Shown here piece by piece: positions 34,553 to 43,890 of a DNA stretch of 64,000 nucleotides. Under the pieces are notes generated by a model that was not told where the DNA came from, did not search any database, and saw nothing but the letters and a program-made list of their open reading frames with translations. A program made the translations under genes and the position numbers. Origin of the DNA: Aureliella sp046290675 (GTDB lineage: Bacteria; Planctomycetota; Planctomycetia; Pirellulales; Pirellulaceae); contig JBKAHA010000006.1 of NCBI GenBank assembly GCA_046290675.1, positions 248,001 to 312,000 of the forward strand, read 5' to 3'. Each line of letters opens with the position of its first letter. Within the stretch, counting starts at the first letter, position 1.

Positions 34553-36106
34553 TCAGAGATTTGGTGTCGGCCAGGTTGGAATGCCTTTGGATTCAAGCTG
34601 TTTGGCGTACCGAACTGCTTGTGGCTGTTCCGGGGCCGGTTCGACGCCTTCATTAATCATCAGAGGCAGAGTGGCCTCCCACCATTGGTCGTAGGCTGCT
34701 CGAAGCTCAGAGACGACTTCAGGGAACTGGTCGATCACATTTGATTTTTCGAACGGATCGTTTTCAATGTCATAAAGCTCCTTGTTGTTGACGAACCGCC
34801 ACCGTTGCGTTCGGACGGCACACAGTTTTGAGCTTGCAGCCTGTCCGTTCTTCCAGCGACCGACGTGGGTGAAAAGTCTTCGGTCCGGTAGATCAGTCGT
34901 TGCGTCCTCCAGCAACGGAAGCATGCTACGGCCATCGCGTGGTTGAACATTGTCCGGGATATCTACGCCAGCCAAATCGCAGAATGTGTCGAATAGATCA
35001 ATGTGTGCGGAGAGCTCGTTGATGTCGACGCCTTCGCCTAGTACACCCTTCCAGCGCCAAAAGGCGGGGACATGAGTGCCGCCTTCGTACGGGGATCCTT
35101 TTCCGGTCTTAAAGCCGGCCGTGTGGAGCGTGATTTTCTTGCCGTTTAGCTTGGCGGTTCGCCCGGCTTGACCATTGTCCGTCATGAAGATGACCAGCGT
35201 GTTTTCCCACGCCTTCCATTCATCCAATTTTCTAACGAGCAGGCCCATATTGTCATCGATGTTCTCTAGCATCCCGTATCGCCCCGCGGTGTTGCCGTCG
35301 TAGCCAAGATCCAGGAATCTCTGCTTATAGCTGTCTGGCGCGATCATCGGTCCGTGGGGCGCGTTGAGCGTCAAGTAGGTGAAGAAGGGTTGGTTGCTAT
35401 CCAACTTTTCTTTGGTCCACTGCAATGCAGCCTGAAAGAAAACGTCGGTGCAGAAGCCCGACGTTTGGACAATCGTATCGTCGTTCAAAATGCAGCAGTC
35501 AAAATAGCGATTCGTACGGTTTGGTGGGAAATCGGCGCAGCTGCCTGGGAAGGACTGTCCGATACCACCGGCGCCATGAATAAAGGTCTTCGTGAAGCCA
35601 CGGTTGTACGGCTGGTACTCGTCTTCGTCGCCAAGGTGCCACTTACCAAAAATCCCGGTCTCATACCCATTCTCTGAGAGTAGGTCGACGAAAGTGACCG
35701 TGCTCAGAGCCATTCTTTCCCGTTCTTTGATTGTGTGAGTCACGCCGTTGCGGAATTCATGCCGACCGCTGAAAATCGCCGAACGCGTTGGAGCACAGGT
35801 TGGGCTGACATGGAATTCAGTGAAGTGAGTCGACTTGGAATAGAATTCATCCAGATGCGGTGTCTGCAAAACGGGATTGCCCAGACAGCTGAGATCCCCC
35901 ATGCCTTGGTCGTCTGTCATGATCAGAATGATATTGGGGCGACTTCCTTTGAGCTCTGCTGATCTAGCCAGCTTGCTAGAGAAGAGGAAGGCCGCGAATA
36001 TTGAGAGCACCAACGCGACCAACTTCCGTTGATGGCGAAAGCGTGGAACGCAAGGCTGAAAGCGAATCGGCTTGTCAGGACGATATGGGCCTGTGTGAGA
36101 CGGCAT
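34553..36106 (-). CDS. Exported sulfatase (formylglycine-dependent)
   Basis: 517 residues. A signal anchor (about 28-50) is followed by the alkaline-phosphatase-fold start NIILIMTDDQG with the two metal Asp. The maturation motif is C104-A-P-T-R, where Cys is converted to formylglycine by a sulfatase-modifying enzyme or anSME, not found in this window. The later HTAGFKTGKGSPYEGG and metal GTHVPAF regions are typical. Hydrolyses sulfate esters, probably of algal polysaccharide in planctomycetes. A second sulfatase gene lies 85 bp upstream in the same direction. Confidence 0.93.
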   Translation of the reverse strand: MPSHTGPYRPDKPIRFQPCVPRFRHQRKLVALVLSIFAAFLFSSKLARSAELKGSRPNIILIMTDDQGMGDLSCLGNPVLQTPHLDEFYSKSTHFTEFHVSPTCAPTRSAIFSGRHEFRNGVTHTIKERERMALSTVTFVDLLSENGYETGIFGKWHLGDEDEYQPYNRGFTKTFIHGAGGIGQSFPGSCADFPPNRTNRYFDCCILNDDTIVQTSGFCTDVFFQAALQWTKEKLDSNQPFFTYLTLNAPHGPMIAPDSYKQRFLDLGYDGNTAGRYGMLENIDDNMGLLVRKLDEWKAWENTLVIFMTDNGQAGRTAKLNGKKITLHTAGFKTGKGSPYEGGTHVPAFWRWKGVLGEGVDINELSAHIDLFDTFCDLAGVDIPDNVQPRDGRSMLPLLEDATTDLPDRRLFTHVGRWKNGQAASSKLCAVRTQRWRFVNNKELYDIENDPFEKSNVIDQFPEVVSELRAAYDQWWEATLPLMINEGVEPAPEQPQAVRYAKQLESKGIPTWPTPNL

Positions 36107-36191
36107 GGCGGGCTGTCGCTTATGGGGGACAGGAGGCGATGAAGGGACTGGCGATCACAGAAGCTGGGGATCACGCGAATGACGCAAGCGA

Positions 36192-37589
36192 CTAAGGCGT
36201 GAGCTGCGTTTGGCGTTCTTTGACTGGATACCAGTCGGCGATTTTGGCCGCGAGCTTCTGAACCACCGCCGGATTCTCGGCGGCTAAGTTGATTTGTTCA
36301 GTTGGATCACTGAGCAGATCGTAGAGCTGTGGTCCTTTTTCTAACCGCGGGTGCGAGCTCTTGTAGCGATTGACTTCGCCGTCGTAGGTGAGAAGCAGTT
36401 TCCATTTGCCTTGAATCGTCCAGCGATATAAGAGGGAAGCCTCAGGTTTTTCGACGTCGGCAATGTCATGTGCGAAGCCCTCACCGAAGATGGCTTCGCG
36501 TTGAATCGTCGCTCCGGTTTCTAATGCATCGACTAAATTCAGACCCGGGAGTTCGTCATTGGGCTCAATACCAGCCGCTGCCAGGAGAGTCGGTACGATA
36601 TCAATGCTGCTGACCACCTCTGGACGGTCAGCTGGTTTCCAATGCCCGGGCCAAGAGAAAGAAATCGGTGTGCGGACGCCGCCTTCGTATGGAGTCTGTT
36701 TCGAACGCGGGGCATACCCGTTCTTCTTGGGGTTTTGAATCCAGCCGTTGTCCGTCACGTAAACAACAATCGTGTTGTCCCGCACTCCAGCCTGATTGAG
36801 TCCGGCTAACAGTTCGCCACATGTTTCGTCGAACCATTCGCACATGGCGTAGTATTTGGCGATCGTTTTCGGGCGTCCGTCTTTGGAGTACTTTTGGAAC
36901 AATCTGGCGGGAGGTGTGTGAGGAGTGTGCGGCAAGAATGGGGCATACCAAAGGAAGAATGGCTTTTCCTGCTCAGCAGCTTGTTTCACAAAATCGAGCA
37001 CGGGCTTCATTCCTTCACGTCCGATTTTTAAACCGTCATCACCATGTCGACCACCCGGCTCGGGAAAACCGCGTGTCATTCCTGCAGTAAACCCGCCTCG
37101 TGTGAAATTGCCTTCCCACCACTTACCACTTTGGTGACTCACGTAGCCCTTCGTTGCCAACTGCTCTGGCAACGTATCGAATCGGTCGATGTAAGAAATC
37201 AATTGTGCACGGCGCTCGTTGTACAGTTCGGAGCCGCGTTTCGCATACTTTGGTGACGGGTCATTACCAGTGACGCCGTGCTTATGCGCGTAGTGGCCGG
37301 TAACCAGTGTCATCAACGACGGGCGGCAAAGTGCAGTTGGCACATATCCACGGCGAAACAGCACGCTGTCCGCGGCCAACCTATCGAGATTGGGAGTTTC
37401 GATTGCCTCATGCCCCATAAATCCATAGTCCGTCCAGGCCTGATCATCTGAAAGGATCAAGACGATGTTCGGCGGTTGAGCGGCCTGCGAAGACAGCGGA
37501 CCAGCAAAAAGGGAAAATGAGAAGAGGAGCGTGCACAAAGTGATGCAACGTAAAGTGGCTAGTCGAGGGCTCATGATGGTGGGACTCAT
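36192..37589 (-). CDS. Exported sulfatase-family protein with CRPSL in place of CxPxR
   Basis: 465 residues, signal peptide (about 1-36, ending SQAAQ). The fold is clear: NIVLILSDDQAWTDYG, SGKWWEGNF, TDNGW and the GGVRTPISFSWPG block. The expected formylglycine motif reads C88-R-P-S-L92, so the arginine of CxPxR is a leucine. A subgroup of planctomycete sulfatases shares the TALCRPSL form as far as I recall, so it may still be modified or act by another route. Upstream partner of the sulfatase at 34553; likely co-transcribed. Confidence 0.9.
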   Translation of the reverse strand: MSPTIMSPRLATLRCITLCTLLFSFSLFAGPLSSQAAQPPNIVLILSDDQAWTDYGFMGHEAIETPNLDRLAADSVLFRRGYVPTALCRPSLMTLVTGHYAHKHGVTGNDPSPKYAKRGSELYNERRAQLISYIDRFDTLPEQLATKGYVSHQSGKWWEGNFTRGGFTAGMTRGFPEPGGRHGDDGLKIGREGMKPVLDFVKQAAEQEKPFFLWYAPFLPHTPHTPPARLFQKYSKDGRPKTIAKYYAMCEWFDETCGELLAGLNQAGVRDNTIVVYVTDNGWIQNPKKNGYAPRSKQTPYEGGVRTPISFSWPGHWKPADRPEVVSSIDIVPTLLAAAGIEPNDELPGLNLVDALETGATIQREAIFGEGFAHDIADVEKPEASLLYRWTIQGKWKLLLTYDGEVNRYKSSHPRLEKGPQLYDLLSDPTEQINLAAENPAVVQKLAAKIADWYPVKERQTQLTP

Positions 37590-37648
37590 GGGGACGAAAG
37601 GAAGATTTCTAGGCGGGTAACAGGTGGAGTTTGAATACAGGGACTGGC

Positions 37649-39091
37649 CTAATTGGTTCCCTCATAGCTAGACGCATTCATGTCCAAGCAAATCAATTTT
37701 GCTTCGTTTCGTACGTACAGAAAGCCGCCAGCGAACGCGGGAGGACACCACACGTAATCGCGTCCGCGGGTGCTGCCAGTTGGTTCTAGGATTTTGGACC
37801 GGCCAAGTTCTTCATAGCCATCTGGAGACAGTTTGGCCTGGATTAGGTCGCCGAGGTCGGTGAATAACCAATAGTGGTCGGTCTGCGGCGTGATGAACAG
37901 CGATGGGAATCCATTGGTGCCCCGCGGTCGCCGCGAAGGATCTTCACCCTCGGCTAGCAAAGCGTCATAGCTATACCATTTCATCGATGCATCATCATCG
38001 GCGATACAACGGATCTCTCCACTGCCAGATACGCCGTAGTAGTATCCGTCTTTGTGGATAACGGTCGACATGATCGTGTTGATGTCGCTGTCATGTTTCG
38101 TTTTTTCCGTCGACCAGATTTCGGATACACCTTCGTCCGTGACTTGGACCAGGGCCGAACCGTGGTAGTAGTTGGAAATGAAAATCTGATTGCCATCTAC
38201 GTGTGGTGGCACAATCGAAACGATGGGACGCTGGGGCTTACTTTCGGGGAAATCGTACTTCCATTGTTCTTCACCCGTCTTCGGATCCAGTCCGACGAGG
38301 GCGACGTCGTACCAAACGACGAGCTGGGGCTTGCCCTGAAGTTCATGAACAGCGAGGGGCGCGTAGCCGATCTCCCTAGCCGTTACCGCGGACCATTTCT
38401 CTTCGCCCGTTTTCTTGTCGAATGCGACGATTCCAGTTCCTTCACCACCTACGGCACAGATGACCGTGTCTTCGTAGACAAGCGGGTGTGATGCGTAGCC
38501 CCAGATCGGAGGTTTGGTTTCATAACGTTCTGCTACATTGATTTCCCATACGATCTCGCCGTCTTTGGCCTGGAAACAAAATAGCTCGCCCATGGTGCCT
38601 TGTGCATAAACGACATCCCCATCAACAAAACAGGTTGAACGCGGGCCGCCTGGGTAGCTGACTTTCAAATCAGTTTGGTAACTGTGAGACCAGATTTCTT
38701 TGCCTGACGCAGCATCTAAACAGAGGACGCGTTCTGTTCCCGGTTTGCTGGGAAGTCCGGCTGTCGCGGGGGCGGTTTCTGTCTCATCTGCGACAAAGTC
38801 CATGACGAATAGGCGGCCATCGGCGATTGCTGGGCCGGAGTAGCCTCCTTGGATGGGAGTTTCCCAGACGGTCTTGAGTCCTGCTTCGGGTATCGAGTCG
38901 ATGACTCCGGATTCACGCCAGACGCCATCGGATTTTGGGCCGAGCCAATGGGGCCAATCATCCGAGTGCGCTAGGTCTGCAGATAAGAGAAGGAAAAGTA
39001 GGGCAAGAATCGGTGGTGCAATGGGCGCGGGCCTCAGCGAGTGCCCGCACGTTTCTGCGCAGCAACGATGGTCGGAAATGGAAGCCAACAT
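37649..39091 (-). CDS. Exported PQQ-like beta-propeller protein
   Basis: 480 residues. A hydrophobic signal segment (about 25-42, ending LAHS) follows a long polar N-terminus, so the true start may be later. The rest consists of WD/PQQ-type blades with recurring FDKKTGEEKWSA, DPKTGEEQWKY and DAASGKEIWSH units. Such planctomycete PQQ-like proteins resemble BamB or quinoprotein dehydrogenases; the residues needed to bind PQQ are not evident, so a structural or binding role is possible. 60 bp upstream of the sulfatase pair on the same strand. Confidence 0.85.
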   Translation of the reverse strand: MLASISDHRCCAETCGHSLRPAPIAPPILALLFLLLSADLAHSDDWPHWLGPKSDGVWRESGVIDSIPEAGLKTVWETPIQGGYSGPAIADGRLFVMDFVADETETAPATAGLPSKPGTERVLCLDAASGKEIWSHSYQTDLKVSYPGGPRSTCFVDGDVVYAQGTMGELFCFQAKDGEIVWEINVAERYETKPPIWGYASHPLVYEDTVICAVGGEGTGIVAFDKKTGEEKWSAVTAREIGYAPLAVHELQGKPQLVVWYDVALVGLDPKTGEEQWKYDFPESKPQRPIVSIVPPHVDGNQIFISNYYHGSALVQVTDEGVSEIWSTEKTKHDSDINTIMSTVIHKDGYYYGVSGSGEIRCIADDDASMKWYSYDALLAEGEDPSRRPRGTNGFPSLFITPQTDHYWLFTDLGDLIQAKLSPDGYEELGRSKILEPTGSTRGRDYVWCPPAFAGGFLYVRNEAKLICLDMNASSYEGTN

Positions 39092-39577
39092 GGTCTGGAA
39101 AAACTCCTTGGTAAGCGTGAAAGGGACCCCGCGGTTTCGCCCCTAGCCAGGTACCGGTTGAGAGTTTCGGAAAGGCCTAGCGACGGGCATAGTTTACCCA
39201 AAACAGTGGGCACGAGGTTCATTGCAGGGATTGAAGCACAACGGTCACTCTGGCAGGAAGTGGTGGCCGGAATTGGCCCACGCCGGTCTCGCGTCCGATA
39301 CCGAAGTGAATGGAACCGAGGTCGCCGGAGCTTGAACGAAGCCTGAACTACCGAAGCTCAAGTGGTGTCAAATGGTGAAATTCGTACAATTCGGGCAAAT
39401 TGACGTCAAACTCGCGAAGCCACCTAGCTTCGCAGAGCCGAAGAGAGGGTATCGAGCTCGCGACCGGCGATTTGCTCGGCCTTGATTTGAATACTTGGAT
39501 AGCAATTCCATTTGAGAATGTTGGGCGGAAGCCCCGATTGGCGCCAAGATGATTGGATTGGCGCTACGAGGAAAAAG
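39092..39577. other. 486-bp region upstream of valS
   Basis: Divergent promoter region for the propeller gene and valS. I looked for a T-box-like leader (specifier hairpin plus terminator) and saw none. No gene seen. Confidence 0.4.
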
Positions 39578-42500
39578 ATGAGCGATTTGTCAGACCAGAT
39601 TCCGAATCGATTCGACTACAAAGCAGCCGCACAAGAGATCTATGCGGCCTGGGAAGCCGATGGCTGTTTCAGCGCGAAACCGAACCCAGATAAGCCGCCT
39701 TTCACCATTGTGATTCCACCGCCCAATGTGACTGGGGCTCTGCACCTCGGGCACGCCTTGAATAATACGCTGCAGGATATCCAGGTGCGTTGGCATCGAA
39801 TGAGCGGGTATGAGGCTCTCTGGATGCCAGGAACGGATCATGCCGGCATCGCAACTCAGGCCGTTGTCGAACGGCGACTGAAAGAAGATGAGAACAAGAC
39901 ACGCCATGATCTTGGCCGCGAGAAGCTCGTCGAGCGGATTTGGAAGTGGAAGGACGAATACGAAACCCGAATTCTAAACCAGCTGCGATCAATGGGGTGC
40001 TCGTGTGATTGGCAACGAACGCGATTCACCCTCGACGACGTTTGCGCGAAGGCAGTTCGTACGACATTCGCCGATCTCTTTGCGAAGGGGCTGATCTTCC
40101 GTGGGAAGCGTCTGGTCAACTGGGACACATTTTTGCAGACAGCGGTCAGCGACGATGAAGTATTTCATGAGGTCGTTCAAGGTCACTTTTGGCACTTCCG
40201 CTACCCAGTCATCGACCCGCAACCTGGAGAGCCTACCCATGTCACAATCGCCACGACCCGTCCAGAGACCATGCTGGGCGATACAGCCGTAGCGGTTCAT
40301 CCCGATCCAGCTGCGGCGCTCGATAAGGTCGAATCTCTGTTGCGCGAGAAGCTCGAGGCTGCTGGCCCGAAGGAAAAGGAGCCTATCGAGAAGCAGATCA
40401 CGGACCTCGAAGAACGTCGGTCGACGCACCTGCCACTGCTGATTCAGTTGGCTGAGATGGCAGCTCGTGGCGCGAAGCTCATGCTGCCGCTGGTTGATCG
40501 CGAGATCAGCCTCGTGGCAGATGAATGGGCCAAGCCAGAGATGGGAAGCGGCTGTGTAAAGATTACTCCGGCTCACGACCCGAACGATTACGAAGTAGGT
40601 CTGCGGTGCGACCTACCCATGATCAATATCCTGAATCGGGATGGTACGCTCAATGAGCACGCTGGTCGGTTCAAGGGACTGACCATTAAGAAGGCTCGGC
40701 AGGCTGTCGTCGAAGCGTTAGAAGAGCTGGAGCTGATGGTTGAAATCGAGGATCGAGAGATCGATCTCGCCCACAGTGATCGGAGCAAGACGGCCATCGA
40801 GCCCTACTTGGCGGATCAGTGGTTCGTCAAGATGGAACAACTGGCTCAAAACGCCATGGACGCGGTGACGGATGGACGTGTCCAGATTTTCCCGGACCGT
40901 TATGCGAAGGGCTACCTGGATTGGTTGAGTGAGAAACGCGATTGGCCTGTCGGACGTCAGCTCTGGTGGGGACATCAGATTCCGATCTGGACGCGGACCT
41001 TCGAAAGTGCAGATTTAGCGAAGTCGGCGACCGAAGAGATCAATGCGACTGAGTGCGCGAAATCGGGAGCGGTTTCGGCGACGGTCGAGATCGCAACCAT
41101 TGTCCACGTATGCGTTCGCGATGAAGCTGACGCTTGGGAAGCCAAGCTAGAAGCTGATGGCTACGTGCGGCAAGAGGATGTGTTGGATACTTGGTTCAGT
41201 TCCGCACTGTGGCCGCACTCGACGCTAGGTTGGCCACAGAAAACGCCAGAACTAGAGTACTTCTATCCGACTAGCTCACTGATCACCAGCCGCGACATCA
41301 TTACTCTTTGGGTCGCGCGTATGGTTCTTATGGGACTCAACAACGTTGGTGAAGTTCCGTTTAAGGAAGTTTACATCCATCCGAAGATCCTCGACGGTTC
41401 CGGCGAGACGATGTCCAAGAGTAAGGGCAATGGAGTCGATCCGATCGATGTTATGGACAAGTTTGGGGCGGACGCGCTTCGCTTCGGACTAACCTGGCTG
41501 GCTGCTGAGACGCAAGACGTTCGCATGCCAGTCCAATTCGAGTGCCCGCACTGCGAGTCGGCGATTAATCAAACTAAAAAGAACCGTCAGCAGCCGACTA
41601 TTGCTTGCCCGGATTGCAACGGTATCTTCTCGACCCAATGGGCAACGTCGGATGAGGACAAAGCTCACCCAAGAGGGGCGGTCATAAGTGAACGGTTTGA
41701 GCAGGGCAGAAATTTCTGCAACAAGCTTTGGAATGCCGCTCGTTTCGTCATGATCAACTTGGAGGGCTTCAAGCCGACTGATCTGGACGTCTCGCAACTG
41801 CCGCTGGAGGATCGTTGGATTCTCTCACGACTTTCGACGACGACCGAGCGATTCACCGAGGCGATTGGACAATACCGCTATAGCGAAGCTGCTCGATTGG
41901 TTTACGATTTCGCTTGGGACGAATTCTGCAGCTATTACGTCGAAATGGCGAAGCCTCGGTTCAAGGATCCGAATCAGAAAGCGGTCGTTCAGCAAGTTCT
42001 GGCACATTCTCTCGATCAACTGCTAAGGCTGCTCCACCCGGTCATCCCGTTTATCACCGAGGCGATTTGGCAGCAACTTGCTCAGTTCGGCAACCTCAGA
42101 ACGCTAGGCGGCGTAGTGGAGCCGAGTAAATGGCTCATGGAGTCAGCTTGGCCCGTTGCTAGAGCGGAAGACCAAGATCCGAAGATTGAACAGCAATTCG
42201 CAACCTTCGTTTCGGTGCTCGGTGCGATCCGCGAGATTCGTTCTCGGCAGAACATCAAGCCTAAGGAAGAAGTCGAATTCGTGGTCGAATGTGATGCAGA
42301 GCGGCTCCAACTTCTGGAGCCCATGCTGCCGTATTTCAAGGCGTTGGCCAAAGCGAATTGTGCCGGATTAGGGGCCTCATTTGAGAACCTAGAAGTTCCT
42401 CCCGCGGAGATGTCTGTGGACGGTATGAAAGTGACGGTTGATCTGGGGCAGTTCATCGATGTCGAGGCGGAGATTAGCCGCAACGAAAAGCTGCTCGAGA

Positions 42501-42670
42501 ACTTGGTCAAGCAGATCTCCGGCAAAGAAGCAAAACTCAGCAACGATAACTTCGTTAAGCGCGCACCTAGTGATGTTGTCGACAAAGAACGCGCCAGCCT
42601 GGCGGATCTCAAAGAACAGCAAGAGACAGTGACTTCTGCACTGGCGAGATTGAAGAAGTCAAATGGTTAG
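39578..42670 (+). CDS. valS: Valyl-tRNA synthetase with inserted zinc ribbon
   Basis: 1030 residues from ATG 39578 behind CGAGG. Class Ia motifs: HLGH at 56-59 within PPNVTGALHLGHAL, the editing domain TTRPETMLGDTAVAVHP, KMSKS as ETMSKSKGNG, and RNFCNKLWNAARFV. The C-terminal coiled-coil arm (about 960-1030) is present. Two insertions are unusual: about 45 charged residues in the editing domain (VESLLREKLEAAGPKEKEP), and a zinc-ribbon-like CPHC...CPDC unit between DVRMP and SERFEQG, just after the KMSKS domain. Charges tRNA-Val in the cytosol. Single gene. Confidence 0.97.
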   Translation: MSDLSDQIPNRFDYKAAAQEIYAAWEADGCFSAKPNPDKPPFTIVIPPPNVTGALHLGHALNNTLQDIQVRWHRMSGYEALWMPGTDHAGIATQAVVERRLKEDENKTRHDLGREKLVERIWKWKDEYETRILNQLRSMGCSCDWQRTRFTLDDVCAKAVRTTFADLFAKGLIFRGKRLVNWDTFLQTAVSDDEVFHEVVQGHFWHFRYPVIDPQPGEPTHVTIATTRPETMLGDTAVAVHPDPAAALDKVESLLREKLEAAGPKEKEPIEKQITDLEERRSTHLPLLIQLAEMAARGAKLMLPLVDREISLVADEWAKPEMGSGCVKITPAHDPNDYEVGLRCDLPMINILNRDGTLNEHAGRFKGLTIKKARQAVVEALEELELMVEIEDREIDLAHSDRSKTAIEPYLADQWFVKMEQLAQNAMDAVTDGRVQIFPDRYAKGYLDWLSEKRDWPVGRQLWWGHQIPIWTRTFESADLAKSATEEINATECAKSGAVSATVEIATIVHVCVRDEADAWEAKLEADGYVRQEDVLDTWFSSALWPHSTLGWPQKTPELEYFYPTSSLITSRDIITLWVARMVLMGLNNVGEVPFKEVYIHPKILDGSGETMSKSKGNGVDPIDVMDKFGADALRFGLTWLAAETQDVRMPVQFECPHCESAINQTKKNRQQPTIACPDCNGIFSTQWATSDEDKAHPRGAVISERFEQGRNFCNKLWNAARFVMINLEGFKPTDLDVSQLPLEDRWILSRLSTTTERFTEAIGQYRYSEAARLVYDFAWDEFCSYYVEMAKPRFKDPNQKAVVQQVLAHSLDQLLRLLHPVIPFITEAIWQQLAQFGNLRTLGGVVEPSKWLMESAWPVARAEDQDPKIEQQFATFVSVLGAIREIRSRQNIKPKEEVEFVVECDAERLQLLEPMLPYFKALAKANCAGLGASFENLEVPPAEMSVDGMKVTVDLGQFIDVEAEISRNEKLLENLVKQISGKEAKLSNDNFVKRAPSDVVDKERASLADLKEQQETVTSALARLKKSNG

Positions 42671-42741
42671 GCCCACGCGAGGCCCCAGCGTTGATAGCGT
42701 GGCCTGATCCTTGTCGTTGCAAGGCCACGGGGCCGCGCACG

Positions 42742-42772
42742 AAAAAACCGAGAGTCGCATGACTCCCGGTTT
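42742..42772 (-). terminator. Terminator between valS and the PEP-CTERM gene
   Basis: AACCGAGAGTC and GACTCCCGGTT form a stem with one mismatch around GCAT. A run of six T follows on the minus strand; on the plus strand TTTGGTTCTTT follows, so it may serve both convergent genes. Confidence 0.7.
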
Positions 42773-42815
42773 GGTTCTTTGGGTGGTTCCAAGCCGCTAG
42801 GGCTCAAGACTCGCT

Positions 42816-43424
42816 TTAGGCTTTGCGGCGACGTCGTACAAAGCTCGCAACCAAGCCGATTCCGACGATACCTAGCGAACCAGGCTCAGGAACCGCTGTA
42901 ACGTTGACGATTCCGCCGCCGAGCGTTAGATCGCTGTCAGGGATGTCGCCATCACCGTCTGCGATGTTGTTGCCACCGCGCGTGATCTGAAGATCTGTAG
43001 ATCCGATGCTTGTTGCTTCGAATTGAATCTCGCTGTGTAGGACAAACGTGTTTTCGTCGGCGGTGTTGATACCGTCACCGTTAATCCCTGGCAGTGAAAA
43101 TGCTTCTGCATCCGTCACCAGATCACCCAAGGTCCCTTCGTCTGGTGTAGCCGCCCATCTTCCCGATGGGTTTTGTGTCGAGTGATCGGTTCCTTGGAGA
43201 ACATCAAGATCGCTGCTTTCAATGTTCATTGAGATCCCAACGATCGTCTGATCGCCGCGGGTTGATACCCAAACAAACATCGAACCCGTTTCATTTAGGT
43301 TCAGCGACAGACTGTTCCCAGCATTGGGGTCCGTAGCACTCGTACTGAGTTGTAGTACCGCAGCGTGCGCAGATGAAGTCGCAAAGACCATCAGCGCCAT
43401 GGCTGCAGCAGCCATTTTCTTCAT
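42816..43424 (-). CDS. PEP-CTERM exosortase-substrate protein
   Basis: 202 residues from ATG 43424 behind AGGAAGG. Signal peptide to about residue 20 (SSAHA). A beta-rich extracellular domain follows. The C-terminus is the sorting signal AVPEPGSLGIVGIGLVASF followed by RRRRKA: the PEP motif, a transmembrane helix and a basic tail. Such proteins are cut and anchored or released by exosortase. The mature part has DGDG-type acidic loops (DGDGDIPDSD) but no enzymatic motif. An exosortase-like protein is encoded at 44636. Confidence 0.9.
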   Translation of the reverse strand: MKKMAAAAMALMVFATSSAHAAVLQLSTSATDPNAGNSLSLNLNETGSMFVWVSTRGDQTIVGISMNIESSDLDVLQGTDHSTQNPSGRWAATPDEGTLGDLVTDAEAFSLPGINGDGINTADENTFVLHSEIQFEATSIGSTDLQITRGGNNIADGDGDIPDSDLTLGGGIVNVTAVPEPGSLGIVGIGLVASFVRRRRKA

Positions 43425-43890
43425 AGATGCAATCCTTCCTGAGATGAGCAAACGGACTAGCAAAACTGCCGTCTTGGTACCCATGCGGCTCGTTGATTCG
43501 GGCGCGAGTTTGAATCATCAAGCTCCTGGGGCACACGGCTTTGGAGCGGGTTGAGCTCCAGCCCAAGTATACTAATCGTCACGACTAGATTCATCGATAT
43601 AGACGACAAAAGAGGCAATCTTCGAGTAATTCGCGAGGAGAAACGCCGTTCGCTACTCAACGTCCCAAAAGCTCAAATGATCAGACCGCCGGCTGTTGTT
43701 GTCTGTTATCCGATGTCGGCTGGGCGTTAGTACCACCTAAAGGGAGGGTCTTATCTGCTGGGAACGGGGGGCGGAGAGTGCGGGTTCACTTCGTCTCCAG
43801 CTGGATGTGGACGCTTGGTCACGTGCAGCGAGATGCTGTTTCGGACGACTCAAGCTCTAGGGTTCCTACACCTTCTTCAATGGTTTGGAG
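43425..43890. other. 466-bp region without a supported gene
   Basis: Upstream of the PEP-CTERM gene and downstream of the ureidoglycolate-lyase-like gene; both read on the minus strand. A few ORFs of 70-90 codons are short shadows. I see no RNA gene or hairpin with T-tract. Confidence 0.35.

Noticed and set aside
39092..39577. T-box leader for valS
   Set aside because: No specifier hairpin, T-box sequence or leader terminator could be found by eye.
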